Shown here: one piece after another, positions 27,901 through 36,759 of the stretch
How the letters are laid out: each line of letters starts with the position of its first letter
Position numbering within the stretch: the stretch's first letter is position 1
NCBI GenBank assembly: GCA_035426385.1
Contig: DAOLZQ010000004.1
Coordinates: forward strand, 26,648 to 90,647
Direction: 5' to 3'
DNA from: Parvibacillus sp035426385
GTDB taxonomy: Bacteria > Bacteroidota > Bacteroidia > Chitinophagales > Saprospiraceae
DNA length: 64,000 nt
Notes under the pieces: generated by a model
Database searches by the model: none
Told to the model about the DNA's origin: nothing
The model's input: the letters and a program-made list of their open reading frames with translations, nothing else
Program-made: the position numbers and the translations under genes

Positions 27901-28380
27901 GTAGTTATGACCGGCGTAGGTGTATTTGCACTGGCAGGTGTAATCGTACGGAATGGAATATTATTGGTTGAATTTACTGAGTTCCTTTTAGACAATGGAT
28001 ATGAGATCAGAGCGGCAGCTGCAGAGGCAGCACGCACACGTATGACTCCGGTGTTACTCACCGCCATAGCGGCTATACTGGGTCTTATACCACTAGCAGT
28101 GGGCTTGAATATAGACTTTGTCAAATTATTCTCAGAATTTGATCCACACATTTTCTTCGGTGGTGACAGTGTGGCCTTCTGGGGTCCCTTGAGTTGGACT
28201 ATGATCTTCGGACTGATCTTTGGTACTTTCCTCACCTTGATATTGGTACCGTGTATGTTGGTAATCGCAGAGAGAGGTAAATCAAGAATCTACCGGATGG
28301 TGGGTCGCGAATATGTACCGAATAGGAGAAAAAATTCAGAGGAGGAAGATTTACCCGCTGAGATACAAACACAGATTTAA
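24949..28380 (+). CDS. RND-family efflux pump (AcrB/MexF/CusA type)
   Basis: Inner-membrane proton-driven exporter of 1143 residues, slightly longer than AcrB. The proton-relay pair appears in the fourth membrane segment as GIVVDDAVVVIENTHR near residue 405. The periplasmic porter domains begin after the first helix with NFPEIVIPNIFVATVYPGTS. A second set of membrane helices (about 915-1100) includes GVIVRNGILLVEFTE. The region of about residues 500-620 contains extra hydrophobic segments between the two halves, as in many Bacteroidota pumps. A drug, bile-acid or lipid substrate is more likely than metal, but the sequence does not decide it. Confidence 0.95.
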   Translation: MIDHNIEFKPTTWAINNKTTIYLATIFLTFLGILTYQSIPKENFPEIVIPNIFVATVYPGTSPTDMENVVTKVIEKELKSISGVKKITSNSMQDFSTIIVEFNTGIKIEDAKQKVKDAVDKAKADLPQDPGLQEPNIIDINLSDLPIMNINLSGDYDLLQLKDYADDIKDRIESVKEINKVEIVGALEREVQVNVDMYKMAAAGLSFMDIENAIKYENMTISGGEINVDGTKWAVSIQGEYKNPALMNNIILKSTMGGTIYLKDVANVVDATKEQESYARLNHKNVITLNVIKRSGENLISASDHIKSELNDMEKSYLPKNLKVTITQDQSVETRTTLHDLINTIVIGFLFVTLILMFFMGTVNALFVGLSVPLSAFITFLVIQAFGYSMNMIVLFSFLLALGIVVDDAVVVIENTHRIFNNGKIPIKKAARIAAGEVFLPVLTGTIVTLLPFIPLLFWPGIMGDFMYYLPFTLIIMLSASLVVAYLINPVFAVDFMKPHRTIREVRAIDRKFIITSIAFGVMALIGYLVNFGLGNFIVTLYLFICLNKFVFIWLIEKFQAKAWPSFQHFYHNLITKALKGWRPLWVLLGGIILLILSVVFTVIRQPKVDFFPKADPNYVITYIRMPIGTHQMTTDSITHLIEDRIYRVLGEKNPIVQSVISNVAIGAGTNEDQQAQAQPQLGKVTVAFVEFGKRKGESTVKYLDKIREAVKGIPGAEITVDQEANGPPTGKPINIEVAGDNFDELIKTSKDLKNYLDNLQIAGVEELKSDFYTNKPEIKVLIDRNRANQEGISTAQIGSELRTSIFGKEISKFRDDKDEYEVNLRLKEDQRQDISNLLNIPLTFRDMTKGGMVRQVPLSSVAKVEYSNTYAGIKRINKKRVISISSNLLSGFTGNEVVGKIEKAIAKFPHAESISIKMTGEQEDQAETAGFLGTAFLIAFGLIFLVLVMQFNSISKPLIILSEIVFSLTGVLLGFTIFNMNISVVMTGVGVFALAGVIVRNGILLVEFTEFLLDNGYEIRAAAAEAARTRMTPVLLTAIAAILGLIPLAVGLNIDFVKLFSEFDPHIFFGGDSVAFWGPLSWTMIFGLIFGTFLTLILVPCMLVIAERGKSRIYRMVGREYVPNRRKNSEEEDLPAEIQTQI

Positions 28381-28842
28381 TATGCCAGTTTGAAATAAAA
28401 ATGTCCATTTTGAAGATGAATTTCATGCATTGGATTTTTAAAAGATATTGAACCACTTATGATATGTATTACAACTTGTGTCAAAGAGCAACAGCACTCT
28501 GACCATAGCTTGATGATTTTCTGCGTATGAATGTTACGTTTATTTTCCTTAGGAAGGAAATACATTCCTGGATGCAAGGCACTTATATCCAGTTTCGTCT
28601 CAAGTATCGTCCGAAAAAGGAGAAATTTGATTTCATTAGGTTAAGATTTTATGATTTTAAAAAGGCTTTGTCAAAATAATGCTTTTATGAAGTTAAATTG
28701 TTGACTAATGAATGGCCAAAATTTATTCAAAACCTTATCTCTCTTTATTCATAGATCCTTGATACCTATCCGGCAAAGCACTTTTTTTTATACCAGAATA
28801 CACTATCATTCTTACTTTTACCTGACTTAAATTAATCATAAT
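28381..28842 (+). other. Gene-free AT-rich spacer
   Basis: I see no gene in these 462 bases. Two weak promoter-like boxes occur, TACGTTTA at 28535-28542 and TACTTTTA at 28813-28820, each one mismatch from TAnnTTTG. The second could serve mce. Small inverted repeats near 28550 (AGGAA/TTCCT) are too short to call. Confidence 0.5.
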
Positions 28843-29262
28843 ATGATTCTCAGACTTGAACACATTGGCATAGCAGTAGGCGATCTGGATGCGTCGAAGC
28901 AACTTTTTGACCGGCTATTCGGTTGCGAGTCCTATAAGACAGAGTCCGTAGCCAGTGAACAAGTTTCCACAGCGTTTTATCGTACAGGTGAGTCAAAAAT
29001 AGAGCTGGTAGCTTCAGATAGTAATGAAAATGCGATCAGCAAATATTTAGCTAAAAGAGGCGAAGGTATCCACCATCTGGCTTTTGAGGTAGATGACATC
29101 TATGAAACTATGAAAGAAATGGAAAGTAAGGGATTTAAACTATTATCTGCTGAGCCGAAAGTGGGCGCTGACAATAAGTTGGTTGTCTTTCTCCATCCTA
29201 AGACCACAAATGGGGTATTAATTGAATTTTGTCAGACTATTCCTCAGGCCGGCGTAGAGTGA
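28843..29262 (+). CDS. mce: Methylmalonyl-CoA epimerase
   Basis: Interconverts the (R) and (S) forms of methylmalonyl-CoA in propionate metabolism. A 139-residue VOC/glyoxalase-fold protein with metal ligands at the expected places: His7 in LEHIGIAVGDL, the His of EGIHHLAFEVDDI near residue 74-75, and the Glu of NGVLIEFCQ near 131. HPKTTNGVLIE near the C-terminus is characteristic of the family. Methylmalonyl-CoA mutase is not in the window. The last 19 bases overlap the convergent accD end. Confidence 0.93.
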   Translation: MILRLEHIGIAVGDLDASKQLFDRLFGCESYKTESVASEQVSTAFYRTGESKIELVASDSNENAISKYLAKRGEGIHHLAFEVDDIYETMKEMESKGFKLLSAEPKVGADNKLVVFLHPKTTNGVLIEFCQTIPQAGVE

Positions 29263-30110
29263 GGATGGTACAAACAGGTCAATAACATGACCAGTGTTGG
29301 CACCAGATCTTTCCGATTTACTATCTTATCAATAAATCCATTCTCAAGCGTGGATTCTGAAGTTTGAAATCCTTCGGGCAGGTCACGCTTGATTGTCTCC
29401 CTAATGACGCGCGGCCCAGCAAAGCCGATAAGTGCTTTTGGTTCAGCCAGATTGATATCACCCAACATGGCGAATGATGCGGTCACACCTCCTGTAGTCG
29501 GATCCGTCATGAGTGAAATGTAAGGCAGCTCAGCATCTGCGAGTAGTGTCAGCATTCCGGATGTCTTTGCAAGTTGCATCAATGAGAAGGCAGACTCCAT
29601 CATCCGAGCTCCGCCAGACTTTGAAATGATGAGCAGAGGCGCATTATGCTCCAAACAGTACTCTATCGCAAGTGCTATTTTCTCACCTACAACAGAACCC
29701 ATTGACCCACCGATAAAAGCAAAATCCATGCAAGCAACGACAAGAGGCAATTTAAACTCACCCACAGTTCCGACTGCTACCTGAAGTGCGTCTTTCAGAC
29801 CGGTTTTTTTCTGGGCGTCCTTAAGTCTATCATCATAAGGCTTGAGATCCACAAAGTGCAAGAAATCTTCAGACTCTATATTATCAAACAGGATTTTGTA
29901 CTCCTGACCGAAAATAATACAGAAATATTCAGAGGAACCTATACGGGCATGATAGTCACACTTGGGGCACTTATAGAAGTTTTCTCTAAACTCCTTCATG
30001 GTGCTGGCCTGCTTGCATTCATTGCATTTGTACCACAAGCCGTCAGGTGCTTCCTTCTTATTTTTGGTACTTGTCTGAATACCTTCCTTCAATCTTTTGA
30101 ACCAGCTCAT
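29244..30110 (-). CDS. accD: Acetyl-CoA carboxylase carboxyltransferase subunit beta
   Basis: Beta half of the carboxyltransferase that makes malonyl-CoA for fatty acid synthesis. The N-terminal zinc ribbon has Cys29, Cys32, Cys48 and Cys51. The crotonase-fold core shows DFAFIGGSMGSVVGEK near residue 129, SKSGGARMMES near 160, and DPTTGGVTASFA near 200. The 288-residue length is normal. accA is not nearby. An exact -7 box lies 27 bases upstream. Confidence 0.97.
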   Translation of the reverse strand: MSWFKRLKEGIQTSTKNKKEAPDGLWYKCNECKQASTMKEFRENFYKCPKCDYHARIGSSEYFCIIFGQEYKILFDNIESEDFLHFVDLKPYDDRLKDAQKKTGLKDALQVAVGTVGEFKLPLVVACMDFAFIGGSMGSVVGEKIALAIEYCLEHNAPLLIISKSGGARMMESAFSLMQLAKTSGMLTLLADAELPYISLMTDPTTGGVTASFAMLGDINLAEPKALIGFAGPRVIRETIKRDLPEGFQTSESTLENGFIDKIVNRKDLVPTLVMLLTCLYHPHSTPA

Positions 30111-30136
30111 AGATAGAATTAATGATGTTAATGAAA

Positions 30137-30144
30137 CAAATGTA
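30137..30144 (-). promoter_or_regulatory. Candidate accD promoter, -7 box
   Basis: The minus strand reads TACATTTG, an exact TAnnTTTG match, 27 bases before the accD ATG. The dapB start lies on the other side, so this short region would serve divergent genes. Confidence 0.45.
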
Positions 30145-30179
30145 CAGTTATTTTGCTGGAATGTCTATATCTTCCCATT

Positions 30180-30866
30180 GTGAAAATAGCAATCATAGGG
30201 TACGGTAAAATGGGTCGTGAGATAGAACAAATCGCACTCGAACGTGGTCATGAGGTCACCTATCGCATTAATTCTTCCAATGCACATCAGCTCTCAGATA
30301 TTAACCGCACCAATACAGATGTCTGCATCGAATTCACCACTCCGGAGACTGCTTTTAGGAATCTGGTACAACTGGCAGGAGCAAGCATGCGCGTCATTTG
30401 TGGAAGCACCGGTTGGTACGCTAAGCTCGATATAGTAGAAAGTGAAATTCTTAGTCATGAAGGAGCATTGATAGCAGCTTCCAATTTCAGCCTGGGGGTG
30501 AATCTATTTTTCGAAGCAGCAGAATTTCTCGCAGGCATTATGTCACCTTATCCGGAATACGATACCAAAATTACCGAGACGCATCACATCGCAAAGTTAG
30601 ATGCTCCGAGTGGTACTGCACTCACTTTGGCCCGACGCATAAGAAAGCAAATGGATACAGATGTGCCCATTGAATCATTGCGCCTGGCAGATGTGCCTGG
30701 TTCGCATCAGCTTTCATTTGAAAATGAAATTGACAAAATTGAATTAACACATACTGCCTACTCCAGAAGAGGATTTGCCCTTGGCGCAGTGATGGCTGCA
30801 GAGTTCATTAATGGCAAGTCAGGTATCTTTAGCATAAAAGATGTCCTCGCCTCGATGAGAAAATGA
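30180..30866 (+). CDS. dapB: 4-hydroxy-tetrahydrodipicolinate reductase
   Basis: NAD(P)H-dependent step of the diaminopimelate/lysine pathway. With the GTG start at 30180 the protein opens directly with VKIAIIGYGKMGRE, the Rossmann motif, as expected. The frame is open to a TTG at 30153, but that adds only an atypical segment. The catalytic signature ETHHIAKLDAPSGTA lies near residue 140, and the C-terminus has SRRGFALGAVMAAEF. At 228 residues it is in the short range common in Bacteroidota. The RNase P RNA gene follows on the same strand. Confidence 0.93.
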   Translation: MKIAIIGYGKMGREIEQIALERGHEVTYRINSSNAHQLSDINRTNTDVCIEFTTPETAFRNLVQLAGASMRVICGSTGWYAKLDIVESEILSHEGALIAASNFSLGVNLFFEAAEFLAGIMSPYPEYDTKITETHHIAKLDAPSGTALTLARRIRKQMDTDVPIESLRLADVPGSHQLSFENEIDKIELTHTAYSRRGFALGAVMAAEFINGKSGIFSIKDVLASMRK

Positions 30867-30910
30867 ACTTATCCGCAAGAAAAATACTTATAAGAAACTA
30901 ATAAGAATTA

Positions 30911-31291
30911 GGTGCATTGAATCTTATCGCGCTCCGGAATGCCGGGGTGAGGAAAGTCCGGGCAATACAGAGCAACGTACTACCTAACGGGTAGGTCTGA
31001 TCTTAAAGATCGGAACAGATAGCGTCACAGAAAATAAACCGCCGAACTCTCTGAGTGGCAAGGGTGAAAATGTGTGGTAAGAGCACACGCCTCTGTATAG
31101 TGATATATAGGGTGGACAAGCCTTACGTATTGAAATGCCGTGTATATTCCAATGCTTTTCGAAGCACATGATGGCTCGTCATGATTTGGAAGGGGTAGGC
31201 AGTAAAGAGCTTACAAGCGATTGTAATGCCAAGATAAATGATAAGATATTCTCCCTGAGGATAAACAGAATCCGGCTTATTTCAATGCACT
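30911..31291 (+). ncRNA. rnpB: RNase P RNA (bacterial class A)
   Basis: Catalytic RNA that trims the 5' ends of tRNA precursors. Hallmark conserved segments occur in order: GAGGAAAGTCCGGGC near 30949, ACAGAAAATAAACCGCC near 31027, AAGGGTGAAAATGTG near 31060, and GATAAACAGAATCCGGCTTA near 31260. The ends pair to form helix P1: GTGCATTGAA (30912-30921) with TTCAATGCAC (31281-31290). About 380 bases is a normal size. porV converges from the other strand a few bases downstream. Confidence 0.95.
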
Positions 31292-31298
31292 TATTTTC

Positions 31299-32519
31299 TT
31301 ATTGATTGTCCTCCTTAAAAGTACCAAAATCAAACAAGATACTGAACCTCAGTGTATTGTCTAATGCATTTCTGAGATTGGATGTAGGTACAATATAAGA
31401 TAGGCCTAGTCCGAAGGTGCTGTATTTCAAGCCCAGTCCCAACGTAATATAGCGCGCATTTCCTTTTCGTGGGTTTTCATACGTATAACCTCCACGGATA
31501 GAAAACAGATCATTGTACCAGTATTCAGCTCCAAAACCGAGACTTATTTCTTTCAGTTCTTCTTTACCGCCGTCTATGGCGTCACTGAAGGAGCCTAGAG
31601 CACCCGAGATAACTGACTTCTGCCGATAATCCGGAATGCCATCCTGAGGACTAACATCTTCTGGATTTGGACTTGGAACTAATAGTTTATTAATATCGAT
31701 ACCCAGTGTAAACCTATTGTAGGCATCAAAGTGAATGTCATACGCAAATCCCAGACCTAGGTTTGCAGGTAAAACATCACCTGTACTCTGCTTTGTATAG
31801 TATATTCTGCTACCGATATTGGTCACCGCAAGACCGATGCTCAAGTCACTCTTAGTGGCAGTCTTCAATGGAGTCTTGTAGAGGAAGCCTATATCCACAG
31901 CAAATGCTTTGGCAGAGACAATATCCACACCATCAGTTGTGGTCTGTCCTGCTGCGAGGTTTGAATAAATATATTTACCTGTAAGTGCTGACGAAAACTT
32001 GTCAGACAACTTACGAGAGTAGGCAACTGCCAATTCAAACTCGTGTGGATTGCCGGTACCGATGACATTCCGATTGATGTCTGTGTAAGTGAAATTACCA
32101 AGTGAGAAGTATCGAAGTGAAGCCGCTACCGACTGTAACTTATCAAATTTATAGTACCCGGACAGATAGCCCAGGTAGATATCTGTCAAACCAAGATTTT
32201 TCAGCCACGGCACAAAGCTTAGTGAGATACCACCATCTTTATCTGCTGTAGCATATTTTGCTGCATTATAATTCATACTGTTGGCATCACCGGAGGTGGC
32301 AATTCCTACATTTCCCATGCCAGTAGAGCGCGCATCAGGAGCGATACGCAAGAAGGGTACAACTGTAATAATGGGTGGATCACACGGCGAGCCGTCTTGA
32401 CGAACCCAATTGCCACTGCCCTGTGGGACTTCAATGCAATTCTGAGCGGTTACAGTGGTTATACAGATTAAGGAAAGAAGTAAAATTGAAATGTAAGGGA
32501 GTGCAAAAACTTTTCTCAT
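31299..32519 (-). CDS. porV: Type IX secretion outer-membrane protein PorV
   Basis: FadL-like outer-membrane barrel that receives cargo from the T9SS translocon and hands it to PorU. A signal peptide ends near TVTAQ (about residue 25). The family N-terminal block follows: VVPFLRIAPDARSTGMGNVG, then SMNYNAAKYA. The rest is alternating amphipathic strands, ending FSILFDFG. The mature N-terminus carries two cysteines about 18 residues apart (NCIEV ... SPCDPP) before the conserved block. It lies downstream of porU on the same strand but has its own -7 box. Confidence 0.92.
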   Translation of the reverse strand: MRKVFALPYISILLLSLICITTVTAQNCIEVPQGSGNWVRQDGSPCDPPIITVVPFLRIAPDARSTGMGNVGIATSGDANSMNYNAAKYATADKDGGISLSFVPWLKNLGLTDIYLGYLSGYYKFDKLQSVAASLRYFSLGNFTYTDINRNVIGTGNPHEFELAVAYSRKLSDKFSSALTGKYIYSNLAAGQTTTDGVDIVSAKAFAVDIGFLYKTPLKTATKSDLSIGLAVTNIGSRIYYTKQSTGDVLPANLGLGFAYDIHFDAYNRFTLGIDINKLLVPSPNPEDVSPQDGIPDYRQKSVISGALGSFSDAIDGGKEELKEISLGFGAEYWYNDLFSIRGGYTYENPRKGNARYITLGLGLKYSTFGLGLSYIVPTSNLRNALDNTLRFSILFDFGTFKEDNQ

Positions 32520-32552
32520 AAGATATTTTTATACCAGATTTAATTTGGCGTG

Positions 32553-32560
32553 CAAAGATA
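32553..32560 (-). promoter_or_regulatory. Candidate porV promoter, -7 box
   Basis: The minus strand reads TATCTTTG, an exact TAnnTTTG match, 34 bases before the porV ATG in the porU-porV spacer. It suggests porV can be transcribed apart from porU. Confidence 0.5.
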
Positions 32561-32717
32561 ATATTTTCTTTTCGTCACTGCCTTATTCTCAATATATACG
32601 ATGCAATCAACGATCTCAGCATTATTTAATACATTTATTATCAGAGCATCAATGGCTGATACCGTTTTGACATTTAGTAAACTAATTACCTCTTCTATTA
32701 TTGTTCAAAAACCCAAT

Positions 32718-35700
32718 TTATTTCAGCAAAACCAGTTTCTGAAAGTCGCTCTTGACATAGGTGTTCCGGGCGCCAGCAGCATTGGACAATTTTACTTTGT
32801 ATAGGTATACCCCCTTCGCTAACTGTCCGTCATAGTCATCGCGCCCATTCCATATTGTAGTCTTGAATCTCTTACCTACCGGGCTCAATTGCTCACGTAT
32901 CGTTTTCACCAGCTTGCCTGACACTGTGTAAATGCTGATTTGTGCCTCAACGGGTTGATTCTGAGAGTCATACTCAAACATAAATGAAGTAGCATCAGTA
33001 AATGGATTCGGGTAGTTGAGCACTCGACTGATGGCATTGGCTTCATTATCGGTAACGATAAAGTCGATTTGGGCCTCACTTTTGTTGTTAGCTATATCCC
33101 AGGCTCTCAGTTGTAAGGTATATTCTCCTGCAGCCAGCTTGTCCAATTGATAGGTGACTTCACCAGCTTTATAATCATCTTTATTGGCTACATAATAGTC
33201 ATTGAGCTTTTTCTCTGCTTGATCATTTGAGCTGAATTTTGCTACAATATCATGACCTATACTAGACCCTGATATGTTGATACCATTATCATCACTGAGC
33301 TTGGCAATAAGAAGTGGAGTATTATTTACTGTCTGACCGCTCTTGAAATTATAATTATTCAAATACAGCGTGATTACCGGTGGCATATTATCCTGTATGG
33401 GATCTGATGATTCACCTCCTACAAAGAATTTATGTGTAAATCCACCTGCATCAGAGGTTCCATTTTCTGCATAGACACTTATCCTTCCGGAGTCAATACT
33501 ATAATTGATATCTTTCGGAACGATAAATTCAACACTGAATTTGCCTCCGGATACAGTGGCTTTGCCGTGAAACAAACTATTATTTTGAACCTTGATTTTG
33601 ATATTGGCACCATTTCCATCATTACCCCTGGTCAACTGATAGCTACTCTTGTCAAACACAGTGACAGTGGCAGTTCCATTGAAATTTTGATCGATTCCAT
33701 CCCCTGTATTGCGAACTGAACCTGTCATACTGACTTTTTGCAATGCCTTTAGTGTATCTATTGGGTCCTGACCGATTACTTTATTATTGAAGGATTCAAT
33801 TACAATCTTTTGCTTTGGAAAATTGAGTACCATGGATGGATCACCTAATAGTGCAAATCGCTTTGAATCATCACCACCCTGCTGATTTTTTGTATTTTTT
33901 AAAGATTGACCAAGTGATAAATGCTCTTGTCCATTTTTCATCAATAGATTTGTAAATAGTGTATTTATAATCCGCTCATTTTCAGAAATATAGACAGCTC
34001 TTACGGTTGTAATCAAGCCAATCATTCCACCATTGGGTCTTATAATACAATCCCTTCCGAGAGAAGAAATCGTCGGATCATCAAAAATTGAGAACGAGCA
34101 GGTGCCGGTGACAAATAGTGGCAATTGAAATTGATTATTCCAACTGGACACCGACTGCCGATCGATGATCTCCTCATCTGCCAACTTATCGGGCCCACCA
34201 TGTCCGATGTAATTTGCTATGAGTACTCCTTTGTTCATAGCATCATTGATGCTTTTGACCACATCAGGATATCTTTCACCCTGTCCAAGGTTCTCCTGTT
34301 TATACAAATCAGCAAAGATTTTTTTAATATTGAGATTCCCATCCAGCTTGGCTATTGCATTGCCGAGATTTTCAGATTGGACTCCAAAGTTATCGTAGGA
34401 TTCATCAAAATCATCAGAGATCAATAATATATCATTTCTCCAGTCATTAAAGGACTCTCTAGCGGTGGTGTATGACTTGATTTTATTGACCACGGTAGCT
34501 GCTTCATTTGCCGAACTCACCGGAAAGCGCCCCACTCCAATATCCATACCACTCTGACCGGGAATACCTTCTCCGGAATCGAGATAACCAAAATAATCAT
34601 CCAATGGAAAGGAGCTTATTGGGTGTAGAATAGTACTTTCATATTCATATACGGGTACAAAATTAGTATTGAATGAGTATCTCTTAGTGCGAATACCGAT
34701 GTCACGATAGTCAAATGATCCATTTCCGAATAACAATAAGCTCTTAAATTTTTGGGGATCACGGCTGTAATACATCCTTGCAAGGTCCCTGATAGCAGAT
34801 GGATCCTGAGCACCACCTGAGAACTCATTGTAAACTTCATTTACTTCATAGGCATTTACAATAATACCGGACGCAGCAGCTCTGAAACTGGCAAATTCAA
34901 GTGCTTCCTGCCTGAAATTCTCATTATAAATGACTAAAAGCGCAGGGGTAGCAGAAGCATGAATATTCTGAGCAGCTACCTTCTGAAGTGTCTCTACTGA
35001 TTTGATATCCGCTGGCGAAAAAGCTACAAATTGATTTGATAGTGAATAGTTTGCATTAAATGTAGCCAGATCCCCCGTCAGTTGGAAGGGATACATACCT
35101 ATATTAAATAGGTCAGTAATATCCCAAATTGTATTCTGTTGACTCAAGCCTGAGATTGCATATTTTAACTGCTCAAAACCAGGCTTCAATACGCCAAATT
35201 TTAACATCCCATCTTCCTTAATAAGTTTGCGGATAGAATTAACTTCTATGAAGTCCAGCCAACCTTTACTCTCATAGCCCGCGGCTTGTGGGTAATCTAG
35301 CTTGATGTTCATGCTACCTCCATCTGATATAAAGTTGGAGGCGCTCGTACGATAATCTGCTACGACATTGTCCCCTGTCAGCGAGATGCCGTTGAAAGTG
35401 CGGCTGAAGGTACTTCCATCTGCTATTACACTGAGCTTAGTTCCTATTGCGCACCTACTTGCAAAGCCTACCTTTACATTGGCAATGGTTCCTGCGACAG
35501 TATTTGATATCTTCAAGGCATCAGTATAGTCCTTCGACCTAAATGCGTTGTAGTACAAATCTCCAAACCATAGCTTTCCTCCACCTACTTCTTTTTCATC
35601 CTTCAGCAGATTGTACTCATCCACTTCATATCTGGTAGCGTCGTTGTACTGTACTATGGTGACTTCACTTGTGATAGGACCGGTGCGCATAGAAATACGC

Positions 35701-36590
35701 TTTCCATTTACCTCACCTGTCTGTACAAAGAAATATTTTTTGTCAGTGTATATATTGGTCTGTCTCATCCGGATAGAATCACCTTGCAATATCCATCTGT
35801 GAGGCCCGGGAGAATAAAACCATATTTCATCTTCATTATTCCATACACCATCATCACCTCCTTTGATGTAAATGGCTATTTCTTCAAGGTCATCTGTGCG
35901 GTCTGCATCATTCAGTTCGGGGAGAGAGCCGGCTTGCGTGCAAAACAAGCGTATCTTCTTTGGATCCAGCCCGGAAGTATTAATGCCCATTTTACTTAGC
36001 TGGCCACTGGTTATTTTATATACACCCTCATCACCTGTTGCTATTTTATACATATTTCCAGCTTTCAGCACTGACTCAGGCTTGAAAGCAGGTGGATTTG
36101 CTCTCGGAGACAACACAGCTCCCAATTCATAACTCAATTCGATAGAATCAAGGATTTGGAATTGACCATTTCCAGCAGATCTGCCTGGAGGAAAGGTAAT
36201 CTTTGCATAATTTTGATCGCGAGAGATAATGGTATAAATCATTATCTGTGGCTCTGTTTCAGCCGGGAAGTTTTCTCCTATAGAGGAGAACTGTTTACTA
36301 TAGTAGGTTTTATATATTGCAACTGATTGTGCATTTTCCCTACCGATAGGCAACATAACTTCATAAAGTGGTATTTGGGCATATTGACTCTCTCCCCCAG
36401 AGTTAGAAAAGTGAAGTTGACCCTTGAATTCCAAATTATTTTGTGCTGCTCCAATCTCAGCAGCCAATCGCACCGTGATGCGATTTTGTGTGTATCCGAA
36501 GTTCATGCATACGAGGAGAGCCAATAGGATTAACCCGCCGGTAAAGAAGAAATTTATTTTTTTTAACTTTTGCAAAAGAATGGATGCCAT
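32718..36590 (-). CDS. porU: Type IX secretion sortase PorU
   Basis: Cell-surface C25 (gingipain-type) peptidase that cleaves the C-terminal sorting domain from T9SS cargo and links the cargo to lipopolysaccharide. The 1290-residue length is typical. After the signal/anchor segment (about 11-35) comes a beta-rich N-terminal region. The caspase-like C25 domain (about 530-930) has its catalytic dyad at His797 in YIGHGGPDKL and Cys831 in FVTGTCSFSIFDDP. The C-terminus has Ig-like strands and a FlgD/CTD-like end (NYPNPFTDATSFMFEY ... GVYLYKVKL). porV lies 198 bases downstream. Confidence 0.95.
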   Translation of the reverse strand: MASILLQKLKKINFFFTGGLILLALLVCMNFGYTQNRITVRLAAEIGAAQNNLEFKGQLHFSNSGGESQYAQIPLYEVMLPIGRENAQSVAIYKTYYSKQFSSIGENFPAETEPQIMIYTIISRDQNYAKITFPPGRSAGNGQFQILDSIELSYELGAVLSPRANPPAFKPESVLKAGNMYKIATGDEGVYKITSGQLSKMGINTSGLDPKKIRLFCTQAGSLPELNDADRTDDLEEIAIYIKGGDDGVWNNEDEIWFYSPGPHRWILQGDSIRMRQTNIYTDKKYFFVQTGEVNGKRISMRTGPITSEVTIVQYNDATRYEVDEYNLLKDEKEVGGGKLWFGDLYYNAFRSKDYTDALKISNTVAGTIANVKVGFASRCAIGTKLSVIADGSTFSRTFNGISLTGDNVVADYRTSASNFISDGGSMNIKLDYPQAAGYESKGWLDFIEVNSIRKLIKEDGMLKFGVLKPGFEQLKYAISGLSQQNTIWDITDLFNIGMYPFQLTGDLATFNANYSLSNQFVAFSPADIKSVETLQKVAAQNIHASATPALLVIYNENFRQEALEFASFRAAASGIIVNAYEVNEVYNEFSGGAQDPSAIRDLARMYYSRDPQKFKSLLLFGNGSFDYRDIGIRTKRYSFNTNFVPVYEYESTILHPISSFPLDDYFGYLDSGEGIPGQSGMDIGVGRFPVSSANEAATVVNKIKSYTTARESFNDWRNDILLISDDFDESYDNFGVQSENLGNAIAKLDGNLNIKKIFADLYKQENLGQGERYPDVVKSINDAMNKGVLIANYIGHGGPDKLADEEIIDRQSVSSWNNQFQLPLFVTGTCSFSIFDDPTISSLGRDCIIRPNGGMIGLITTVRAVYISENERIINTLFTNLLMKNGQEHLSLGQSLKNTKNQQGGDDSKRFALLGDPSMVLNFPKQKIVIESFNNKVIGQDPIDTLKALQKVSMTGSVRNTGDGIDQNFNGTATVTVFDKSSYQLTRGNDGNGANIKIKVQNNSLFHGKATVSGGKFSVEFIVPKDINYSIDSGRISVYAENGTSDAGGFTHKFFVGGESSDPIQDNMPPVITLYLNNYNFKSGQTVNNTPLLIAKLSDDNGINISGSSIGHDIVAKFSSNDQAEKKLNDYYVANKDDYKAGEVTYQLDKLAAGEYTLQLRAWDIANNKSEAQIDFIVTDNEANAISRVLNYPNPFTDATSFMFEYDSQNQPVEAQISIYTVSGKLVKTIREQLSPVGKRFKTTIWNGRDDYDGQLAKGVYLYKVKLSNAAGARNTYVKSDFQKLVLLK

Positions 36591-36759
36591 TATATTTAGT
36601 AATATTGCTGATCAGTTTGGATCTGCTAGATATCAAAAATTTGATAGTAAACGAATGAGATTGTGAATATATTCTATACCTTCCCTTTACCTAAGGTTAA
36701 AACTGACACTGCAAATTTGATGCCATATATTAAAAAAATATATAATCTATACTAGACTT

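Noticed and set aside
27723..28235. A 170-codon frame on the minus strand inside the RND pump gene
   Set aside because: Antisense to the well-conserved second half of the pump; no start context and no recognisable motif.
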